Positions 1 to 5,209 of a stretch of 9,389 nucleotides of DNA are shown one piece after another. Source of the stretch: Pseudomonadota bacterium (lineage in GTDB: Bacteria; Pseudomonadota; Alphaproteobacteria; Acetobacterales; Acetobacteraceae); assembly GCA_021784255.1 (NCBI GenBank), contig JAJXSZ010000103.1:1-9389 (forward strand), given 5' to 3'. Under the pieces are notes generated by a model, which searched no databases, had not been told where the DNA came from, and was given only the letters and a program-made list of their open reading frames with translations. Every line of letters begins with the position of its first letter. The first letter of the stretch is position 1. Position numbers and translations under genes: made by a program.

Positions 1-125
1 ATACCATCTCCCGCAGGGTCATCGAACGCAGCGGCGGCGAACTGATCCGGCGGACCCCGGACGCGGCTCGCCAGGGACGAACGGCACTCGTCTTCCGCCT
101 GCTCTGTCCCGCCGCGCCGATGTGA
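1..125 (+). CDS. C-terminal end of a probable sensor histidine kinase (partial, 5' end outside window)
   Basis: The frame starting at base 3 is open from the window edge to a TGA at 123-125 and gives 40 residues beginning TISRRVIERSGGEL and ending LVFRLLCPAAPM. The pattern 'SRR-(V/I)-(I/V)-E-x-S/H-GG-E-L' followed about 20 residues later by a hydrophobic strand (ALVFRL) is typical of the end of the HATPase_c ATP-binding domain of two-component sensor kinases, just after the G2 box. The protein would autophosphorylate on a histidine lying upstream of this window. Only the tail is visible, so sensor type and partner response regulator cannot be told. It converges on the FrnE-like gene. The family call rests on one short motif. 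Confidence 0.5.
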   Translation, partial: TISRRVIERSGGELIRRTPDAARQGRTALVFRLLCPAAPM

Positions 126-150
126 ACCGCGACATCGACCATTTGCTCGC

Positions 151-175
151 CGCCGGAAGCCGGTGTCGTCCGGCG
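151..175. terminator. Perfect 7-bp inverted repeat, possible terminator hairpin
   Basis: CGCCGGA (151-157) pairs perfectly with TCCGGCG (169-175) across an 11-nt loop, 26 bp downstream of the TGA of the histidine-kinase-like frame and between two convergent genes. There is no T-tract on either strand, so it is not a classical intrinsic terminator. In DNA this GC-rich, 7-bp arms can arise by chance. Position between convergent ends is the main support. Confidence 0.35.
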
Positions 176-246
176 TGTGGCCGAACCCGCCGCCTGCGAG
201 GTCCGGGGCCGGATCGCGGCCCTCAGCGGGGTGCGCGATCAGCCTT

Positions 247-279
247 TTCGATCGAGCCCCCTGGCTTCGGTCGAGCCCC
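247..279. repeat. Imperfect 14-nt direct repeat, 19-bp period
   Basis: TTCGATCGAGCCCC (247-260) and TTCGGTCGAGCCCC (266-279) match at 13 of 14 positions and start 19 bp apart, separated by 5 bp. They lie just past the stop codon of the FrnE-like gene, not in a promoter region. A duplication remnant or chance are as likely as a protein-binding site. Confidence 0.5.
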
Positions 280-298
280 GCGGGCAACGGCCGGGATC

Positions 299-958
299 TC
301 AGGCGGCGTTGCGGCCCAGAACCTTCCAGGCGGCGGCGAAGGCCTCAGCCATCGTCTCCGCGGGCATCGCGCCGGAAAACAGCACGTGGCCCTCCAGGAC
401 GAAGCTCGGCACCCCGGAAATCCCAGCCCGCCGCACGGCGGCATCCTCAGCCAGCGCCTCGGCGCGATGCGCGTCGGAGGCCAGCATCGCACGCGTCGCC
501 GCTTCGTCGCCGCCCGCCTGCGCCGCGCAGGCAGCGAGGACGCCGGCGTCGCCGATGTCCAGACCCTGCAGGAAATAGGCGGCGAACAGGCGCTCCACGA
601 CCTCGTTCTGCCGGCCCTCGGCGCCGGCGGCACGAATCACGCGATGCGCCGCGACGGTGTTGGGCGTGCGCTGCATCGCCGCGAAATTGAAGGCGATGCC
701 GACCGCTTCCCCGGCCTGCGCCACCCGCGCGTCGATCTCGTGCCCACGCTCCGGGCTGCCGAATTTGGCGGCGCGATATGCCGCGCGCTCGACTCCCGCC
801 ACGGGCATGTCGGGGTTGAGCTGGTAGGGGTGCCAGGCAACCGCGAACGCCTGGCCCTGCGCCGCGAGGATCGCCAGCGCCCGCTCGAGCTGGCGCTTGC
901 CGATGAAGCACCAGGGGCAGATCGCGTCCGAGATCACGGTGATGGTCGGGATCGGCAT
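299..958 (-). CDS. FrnE-like DsbA-family thiol oxidoreductase
   Basis: A 219-residue protein with the thioredoxin-fold active site C14-P-W-C17 near the N-terminus (ISDAICPWCFIGKRQLE) and a cis-proline loop at GVP184SF. An alpha-helical insertion lies between them (about residues 55-170). This layout matches the FrnE/2-hydroxychromene-2-carboxylate isomerase-like branch of the DsbA family; the intact CxxC pair favours a dithiol-disulfide oxidoreductase over an isomerase. No signal peptide is present, so it should act in the cytoplasm. Length is normal for the family. The ATG is supported by a GGAGG 5 nt upstream and because the first strand of the fold begins immediately after it. It is transcribed divergently from the SDR gene with 80 bp between the starts. 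Its substrate is unknown; a redox-homeostasis role is inferred from the family. Confidence 0.9.
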   Translation of the reverse strand: MPIPTITVISDAICPWCFIGKRQLERALAILAAQGQAFAVAWHPYQLNPDMPVAGVERAAYRAAKFGSPERGHEIDARVAQAGEAVGIAFNFAAMQRTPNTVAAHRVIRAAGAEGRQNEVVERLFAAYFLQGLDIGDAGVLAACAAQAGGDEAATRAMLASDAHRAEALAEDAAVRRAGISGVPSFVLEGHVLFSGAMPAETMAEAFAAAWKVLGRNAA

Positions 959-979
959 CGCGGCCTCCGCATGAAACGG

Positions 980-992
980 GGCTAGCTTAGCC
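980..992. promoter_or_regulatory. Short palindrome overlapping the putative -10, possible operator
   Basis: GGCTA (980-984) and TAGCC (988-992) form an inverted repeat with a 3-nt centre, in the 80-bp gap between the divergent FrnE-like and SDR genes. It overlaps the candidate -10 of the minus-strand promoter. The arms are short, and the symmetry may be partly an accident of the -10 sequence. Confidence 0.25.
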
Positions 993-1013
993 GCGGGAGC
1001 GGTGCCATGTCAG
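984..1013 (-). promoter_or_regulatory. Candidate sigma-70-type promoter for the FrnE-like gene
   Basis: Read on the minus strand, CTGACA (1013 to 1008, 5 of 6 matches to TTGACA) is followed after 18 nt by TAAGCT (989 to 984), which ends 25 nt before the ATG. The -10 belongs to a CTARGCT element that recurs upstream of two other genes here. Prediction by eye only. Confidence 0.45.
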
Positions 1014-1038
1014 CCCAGCCGCAGCAGGAGAAGAACCG

Positions 1039-1740
1039 ATGCCCGCGCCCGATTTCCGTTCCGCCCTCATCGTCGGCGCCGGCCCCGGATTTTCCGCTGC
1101 CCTCGCGCGCCGGTTCGCCGCCGCCGGCATCAAGCTCGCGCTGGCCTGCCGCCATCCCGAGAAACTCGCCACCCTGGCCGCGCAGACGAACGCGGCAACG
1201 TATGCCTGCGACGTCGCCGACGCCGGCGCCGTGGCGCGTCTGTTCGCGGCGGTCGATGCGGCACAGCCACCGCTCGATCTCGTCGTGTTCAACGCGAGCG
1301 CGCGGGTGCGCGGCCCGATCGCCGAGCTCGATGCCGCCGCCGTCGCGCAGGCGCTCGCGGTCTCCGCCATGGGCGGGTTTTACGTCGGCCAGCAGGCGGC
1401 GCGCCGCATGGCGGCGGCGGGCGGCGGCGCAATCCTGTTCACCGGCGCCAGCGGCAGCGTGAAGGGTTTTGCACAGTCGGCGCCGTTCGCGATGGGCAAG
1501 TTCGCGCTGCGCGGACTGGCGCAGTCGATGGCGCGCGAGCTGGGGCCGAAGGGAATCCATGTGCTGCACCTGGTGATCGACGGCGGCATCCGCAGCGCCG
1601 CGCGCCCGGTGCCGGCGCAGGCTCCTGACTCGCTGCTCGACCCGGACGCGATCGCCGCGACCGCGTGGCAGGCGCTGAACCAGCATCGCAGCGCCTGGAG
1701 CCACGAGATCGAAGTCAGGCCCTGGGTCGAGAATTTCTAG
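1039..1740 (+). CDS. SDR-family protein with atypical catalytic residues
   Basis: A 233-residue Rossmann protein of the short-chain dehydrogenase/reductase superfamily. The nucleotide-binding turn reads G13-A-G-P-G-F rather than TGxxxGxG. C-D58-V follows beta-3, N85-A-S stands in place of NNAG, and the second half (MGKFALRGLAQSMARELGPKGIHV) is clearly SDR. The catalytic tetrad is altered: the Asn position is S109, Ser is present in the G-A-S138-G-S140 segment, and YxxxK reads F150-A-M-G-K154, so the Tyr is missing while Lys is kept. I recall a group of bacterial SDRs with an F-A-x-A-K motif in this place, so this may be a subfamily trait rather than decay. The ATG has AGGAG 8 nt upstream. Its stop overlaps that of the convergent acyl-CoA synthetase gene. 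Oxidoreductase activity should not be assumed; the substrate is unknown. Confidence 0.88.
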   Translation: MPAPDFRSALIVGAGPGFSAALARRFAAAGIKLALACRHPEKLATLAAQTNAATYACDVADAGAVARLFAAVDAAQPPLDLVVFNASARVRGPIAELDAAAVAQALAVSAMGGFYVGQQAARRMAAAGGGAILFTGASGSVKGFAQSAPFAMGKFALRGLAQSMARELGPKGIHVLHLVIDGGIRSAARPVPAQAPDSLLDPDAIAATAWQALNQHRSAWSHEIEVRPWVENF

Positions 1741-3884
1741 GGGCGGGGCCCAACCTTCACGATCAGGGCGTCGACGGCGACCAGGCCATCCCGGTTCGCG
1801 ATCAGCGGGTTGATGTCCAGTTCCGTTACGATATGGGCATGATCGGCGATGAAGGCGCCGAGACCGCACAGGATCGCCGCGAGCCGGTCCAGGTCGACCG
1901 GCGGCAAGCCACGGAAGCCACGAAAGATCGCGGCGCCCTTCAGCCCCGCCAGCATGTTTCTCGCCTCGGCATGCGCGAGCGGCGCCGGCGCCAGCACGGT
2001 GTCGCGCAGCAGCTCCACGAACGTCCCGCCGAGCCCGGCCGCGACCATCGGCCCGAACATCGCGTCCACCCGCGCCCCGAGAATGATCTCGATCCCCGGC
2101 CGCACCATCGGCTGCACCAGCACGCCGGCGATGCGCGCGCCAGCAAGGCCCGACGCGACCTGCATCAGCTCCGCATAGGCCGCGCGCACGGCGGCTTCGC
2201 CCGCGACCCCGAGCCGGATCACCCCGGCCTCGGTCTTGTGCGGAATGTCCGGGCTTTCGATCTTCATCGCCACCGTGCCGCCCAGCCGCGCCGCGGCCGC
2301 GACCGCCGCCGCCTCGCTGGTCGCCAGCACTTCCTCCACCACCGGAACGCCATAGCTGGCGAGCAGCGTTTTTGCCTCGCGCTCGGCCAGCACCGGGCCG
2401 GCCGCCGCGAGGGCGAGCGAAGCGGCCTCGCGCACCGCCGGCGACGCGGCGACGGCCTCGCCGGGCGCGAGGGCTGCCGCACGCCGGCGCCAGGCCGCCA
2501 TGGTCGCGAAACAGCGGTCCATCGAACGGAACAGCACGACGTCGGGATCGCGCTCCACCTCCTTCGCGCCCGGTCCCTCCAGCCATTCCGGCAGCCAGGC
2601 GATGCAGACCGGCTTGCCATACTGCCGCGCGAGCGAGGCGTAGAACGGCACGCGCGCCGCGGCCATCGGCGAGGCATAGACGCTGGGCAGGACGAGCGCG
2701 CCGTAGGCCGGGTCGGCGGCGAGTGCGTGGGCGCAGGCGCCGAGGCTCTCGGGGTCGTTCAGGACCATGGCCGTGACGTCACAGGGGTTGCGCGCGGCCC
2801 CGTATTCAGGAATGCGCGCCGCCAGGACCGCGATCGCCTCCTGCCGCGGCTGCGGCAGCGGCACCGCGTGACGCTCGGCCTTGTCCGCCGCCATGATGCC
2901 GGCGCCACCCGAGGTGCAGATCACGGCGACGCCCGGCGCCACCGGGGCCGCCGGCGCCTTGAGGAAGAAGCTCGCGGTTTCCACCAACGCCTCGAAATCG
3001 TCGACCACGACCGCGCCTGCGCGCGCCAGCGCCGCACGCCAGGCGGCATCGGTGCCCGCGAGCGTCCCGGTATGCGACATCGCCGCCTGCGCGCCAGCCG
3101 CGCCGGTCGCGATCTTGCAGACCACGAGCGGCTTGCCGGCTGCGGCCGCGAGCCGCGCGGCGAAAACCAGGCGCGCCGGCCGGGCCATGCCCTCGAACAA
3201 CAGCGCCATCGCGCCGCAGGCCGGATCGGCCGCGAGATAGGCCACCAGATCCGCCATATCGACGTCGCAGGAATTGCCGCTGGTCAGCACATGGCTGATC
3301 GCCACGCCATGTTCCGCGGCTTGCTCGAGGGCGAAGCCCAGCGCGCCGGACTGGCTGACGACACCGATGGCGCGCCCCGATGGCGGCGCGATCGCGGCAT
3401 CCGGCATGAAGGTGATACGCATGCCGAGCGCGTAATCGGTGATGCCGATGCAGTTGGGGCCGATGATCGGCACGCCGGAGGCGCGCGCCAGGGCGGCGAG
3501 GCGCTCCTGCTCCGCAACGCGTTCGGGCCGGCCGGTTTCCGCATAGCCCGAAGCGAAGATGACGATGCCGCCGACGCCGGCCGCGACCGCCTCCCGCGCC
3601 AGCGGCTCGACCGCCTCGCGCGCCGTGACGATCACGGCACAATCAGCGCCACCAGGAATGGCCGCGATCGAGGCGTGGCAGGGCAGGCCGCGAATTTCCG
3701 CGTATTTGGCGTTGACCGGGTGCACCGCCCCGCCATAGCGCGCGAGGTTGGCGAGCACGCGATCGCCGAAGGCGCCGGGCCGCGGGCTGGCCCCGAGCAC
3801 CGCGATGCTGCGCGGCGCCAGCAGGCGCGACAGCGCGGCATGCGCATAGAGTTCGTCGCGGCCGCGCGGCGCTGCTCGCGTCAT
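1737..3884 (-). CDS. NDP-forming acyl-CoA synthetase (acetate-CoA ligase family, fused alpha-beta)
   Basis: A 715-residue single-chain enzyme of the ADP-forming acyl-CoA synthetase type, which converts a carboxylic acid, CoA and ATP (or GTP) reversibly to acyl-CoA, NDP and phosphate. Order of parts: CoA-binding Rossmann domain (about 18-120, with IAVLGAS), two succinyl-CoA-ligase-like domains (about 165-470, with VVSQSGALG), and a C-terminal ATP-grasp domain (about 490-715). The phosphorylatable His is H271 in S-H-T-G. A second conserved His, H549 in P-H-K-T-E, and the E688-L-D-I-N metal/nucleotide motif are intact. There is no GNAT acetyltransferase domain, unlike the Pat/YfiQ proteins. A GGAGAGG lies 6 nt before the ATG. 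It is divergent from paaG and convergent with the SDR. The acid cannot be read from the sequence; short-chain, aryl and hydroxycinnamic acids (FerA-type enzymes share this architecture) are all possible. Confidence 0.93.
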   Translation of the reverse strand: MTRAAPRGRDELYAHAALSRLLAPRSIAVLGASPRPGAFGDRVLANLARYGGAVHPVNAKYAEIRGLPCHASIAAIPGGADCAVIVTAREAVEPLAREAVAAGVGGIVIFASGYAETGRPERVAEQERLAALARASGVPIIGPNCIGITDYALGMRITFMPDAAIAPPSGRAIGVVSQSGALGFALEQAAEHGVAISHVLTSGNSCDVDMADLVAYLAADPACGAMALLFEGMARPARLVFAARLAAAAGKPLVVCKIATGAAGAQAAMSHTGTLAGTDAAWRAALARAGAVVVDDFEALVETASFFLKAPAAPVAPGVAVICTSGGAGIMAADKAERHAVPLPQPRQEAIAVLAARIPEYGAARNPCDVTAMVLNDPESLGACAHALAADPAYGALVLPSVYASPMAAARVPFYASLARQYGKPVCIAWLPEWLEGPGAKEVERDPDVVLFRSMDRCFATMAAWRRRAAALAPGEAVAASPAVREAASLALAAAGPVLAEREAKTLLASYGVPVVEEVLATSEAAAVAAAARLGGTVAMKIESPDIPHKTEAGVIRLGVAGEAAVRAAYAELMQVASGLAGARIAGVLVQPMVRPGIEIILGARVDAMFGPMVAAGLGGTFVELLRDTVLAPAPLAHAEARNMLAGLKGAAIFRGFRGLPPVDLDRLAAILCGLGAFIADHAHIVTELDINPLIANRDGLVAVDALIVKVGPRP

Positions 3885-3907
3885 GCGTTTCCTCTCCGGG
3901 CAGGCGA

Positions 3908-3936
3908 AGCCTAGCCGCCCCTCTCCCGCTCGTCAC
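3908..3936 (-). promoter_or_regulatory. Candidate promoter for the NDP-forming acyl-CoA synthetase gene
   Basis: On the minus strand, GTGACG (3936 to 3931, keeping the TGAC core of TTGACA) is separated by exactly 17 nt from TAGGCT (3913 to 3908), which ends 23 nt before the ATG. It lies in the 90-bp divergent gap shared with paaG, so the two directions could be co-regulated. Prediction by eye only. Confidence 0.4.
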
Positions 3937-3945
3937 GCGACCGCC

Positions 3946-3952
3946 CTAAGCT
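3946..3952 (+). promoter_or_regulatory. Candidate -10 element for the paaGIK operon
   Basis: CTAAGCT lies 22 nt before the paaG ATG, matching the position of the same element upstream of the FrnE-like and acyl-CoA synthetase genes. I see no good -35 at 16-18 nt upstream, so activation by a regulator would be one explanation. No PaaX- or PaaR-type operator could be recognised. GTCAC (3932-3936) and GTGAC (3956-3960) flank the element as a loose 5-bp inverted repeat. Confidence 0.35.
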
Positions 3953-3974
3953 CGGGTGACAAGGGGGGAAACCA

Positions 3975-4781
3975 ATGGATCAGCAGGCGGGCGGGCAGCC
4001 GATCGTGGTGGAGCGCCGCGGCACGTGGCACCTCGTCCGGCTCAACCGGCCGGAGAAGATGAACGCGCTCGACCCGGCGACGGTCGCGGCCCTGCGCGCC
4101 ACCCTGGAAGCGGCGGCGGCCGATGCCGGTTGCCGCGCGCTGGTGCTGACCGGCAGCGGGCGCGGCTTCTGTTCCGGCGCCGACCTCTCCGCGGGTCTCG
4201 AGCCCGGGCAGGACCTCGGCTCGGCGATCGAGACCAGCTGGAACCCGCTGATCCGCGCGCTGCATGGACTGCCGGTGCCGACCATCGCCGCGGTGAACGG
4301 GATCGCCGCCGGCGCCGGCGCCAACCTGGCGCTCGGCTGCGACATCGTGCTCGCCGGCAGCTCCGCGAGCTTCATCCAGGCCTTCTCGCGCATCGGCCTG
4401 ATCCCCGACTGCGGCGGCACGTATCTGCTGCCGCGCCTGGTGGGCGCGGCGCGGGCGCGGGCATTGGCGTTGCTGGCGGAGCCGGTGGGCGCGGCGCAGG
4501 CCGAGGCGTGGGGCATGATCTGGAAATGCCTGCCCGACGAGGCATTGATGGCGGAAGCGGAGCGTCTCGCGTCGAGCCTCGCCGAGCGCCCGACCGAGGC
4601 GCTGGTGCTGACCCGCCAGGCGATGGCCGCCGGCCTGCCGCTCGACGCGCAGCTCGACCTCGAGCGCGACTTGCAGCGCCGCGCCGGATTCACCGCCGAT
4701 TTCGCCGAAGGGGTCGCCGCGTTTCGCGACAAGCGACCGCCCCGCTTCACCGGCGCGCGCGCCGGCGACCGCCGCGCATGA
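3975..4781 (+). CDS. paaG: PaaG, 1,2-epoxyphenylacetyl-CoA isomerase (oxepin-CoA forming)
   Basis: A 268-residue crotonase-fold enzyme. The oxyanion-hole segments are F-C-S-G-A-D (65-70) and N-G-I-A-A-G-A-G (108-115). Both catalytic glutamates of true enoyl-CoA hydratases are replaced (N117 and F137), while the isomerase-type aspartate is present at D145 in GLIPDCGGT. From there the sequence follows E. coli PaaG as I recall it, including EAWGMIW, DAQLDLERD and a KRPPRFTG ending. PaaG rearranges ring-1,2-epoxyphenylacetyl-CoA to 2-oxepin-2(3H)-ylideneacetyl-CoA, and the same protein also isomerises double bonds in later intermediates. The ATG has a purine-rich AAGGGGGGAAA just upstream. It is first gene of a cassette and overlaps paaI by ATGA. 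Assignment as PaaG rather than a generic hydratase is well supported. Confidence 0.9.
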   Translation: MDQQAGGQPIVVERRGTWHLVRLNRPEKMNALDPATVAALRATLEAAAADAGCRALVLTGSGRGFCSGADLSAGLEPGQDLGSAIETSWNPLIRALHGLPVPTIAAVNGIAAGAGANLALGCDIVLAGSSASFIQAFSRIGLIPDCGGTYLLPRLVGAARARALALLAEPVGAAQAEAWGMIWKCLPDEALMAEAERLASSLAERPTEALVLTRQAMAAGLPLDAQLDLERDLQRRAGFTADFAEGVAAFRDKRPPRFTGARAGDRRA

Positions 4782-5209
4782 CCCCGCAGGAACTGGCGCA
4801 TGCCTGTGCCGCGGCCATGTGGCGCGAGGACCGGGCCAGGGCGGCGCTGGGCATGCATCTCGAGCGCGTGGCGCCGGGGGAGGCGACGATCTGCATGCAG
4901 GTCGGGCCCGCGATGGTGAACGGCCATGGCATCTGCCACGGCGGCTACATCTTCACCCTTGCCGATTCCGCCTTCGCCTTTGCCTGCAACACCTATGGCG
5001 AACGCGTCGTCGCCGCCGGCGCCTCGATCAGCTTCCTGCGCCCGGCGACGCTCGGCATGCGGCTGTGCGCGACGGCGAGCGAGCGGGTCCGGGCCGGGCG
5101 CAACGGCATCTACGACATCCGCGTCGAGGACGAGGCGGGCCAGGCGATCGCGGAATTCCGCGGCCAGTCCCGCAGCCTTGGCACACGCTTCTTCGAGGAG
5201 GCCCCATGA
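4778..5209 (+). CDS. paaI: PaaI, hotdog-fold phenylacetyl-CoA-pathway thioesterase
   Basis: A 143-residue protein of the 4HBT/PaaI hotdog thioesterase family. The signature NGHGICHGGYIFTLADSAF (48-66) carries the conserved H54-G-G and the catalytic aspartate D63 at the start of the central helix. The later R-N-G-I-Y-D-I and I-A-E-F-R-G-Q strands also fit PaaI. In E. coli PaaI hydrolyses ring-hydroxylated phenylacetyl-CoA esters, releasing CoA when the pathway stalls. Length is normal. The start was chosen at the ATG overlapping the paaG TGA (ATGA), because the hotdog domain needs the preceding helix residues (ELAHACAAAMW). There is no Shine-Dalgarno sequence ahead of it, so translational coupling to paaG is likely. 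The stop overlaps the paaK start in the same manner. Confidence 0.93.
   Translation: MTPQELAHACAAAMWREDRARAALGMHLERVAPGEATICMQVGPAMVNGHGICHGGYIFTLADSAFAFACNTYGERVVAAGASISFLRPATLGMRLCATASERVRAGRNGIYDIRVEDEAGQAIAEFRGQSRSLGTRFFEEAP

Larger units (their letters stand above)
126..298. other. Intergenic gap between convergent genes
   Basis: No credible gene is seen here. Frames that stay open across it are extensions or shadows of the flanking genes and lack family resemblance. It contains the hairpin at 151-175 and an imperfect 14-nt direct repeat at 247-279. Confidence 0.6.

Noticed and set aside
122..985. Long open frame on the plus strand opposite the FrnE-like gene
   Set aside because: It is rich in Arg, Gly, Ala and His, has no family resemblance, and lies antisense to a gene with intact CPWC and cis-Pro motifs; typical of GC-rich shadow frames.
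982..2586. 534-codon open frame on the minus strand across the SDR gene and part of the acyl-CoA synthetase gene
   Set aside because: The translation is low-complexity Arg/Gly/Ala and overlaps two well-supported genes; no motif or ribosome binding site supports it.
1665..3914. 749-codon open frame on the plus strand opposite the acyl-CoA synthetase gene
   Set aside because: Its residues are unusually His/Arg/Asp-rich, as expected when a GC-rich gene is read antisense, whereas the minus-strand protein carries complete catalytic motifs.
3932..3960. GTCAC...GTGAC inverted repeat in the divergent acyl-CoA synthetase/paaG promoter gap as an operator
   Set aside because: Arms of only 5 bp with a 19-bp spacer are common by chance and one arm overlaps a putative -35; mentioned with the promoter but not called as a site.
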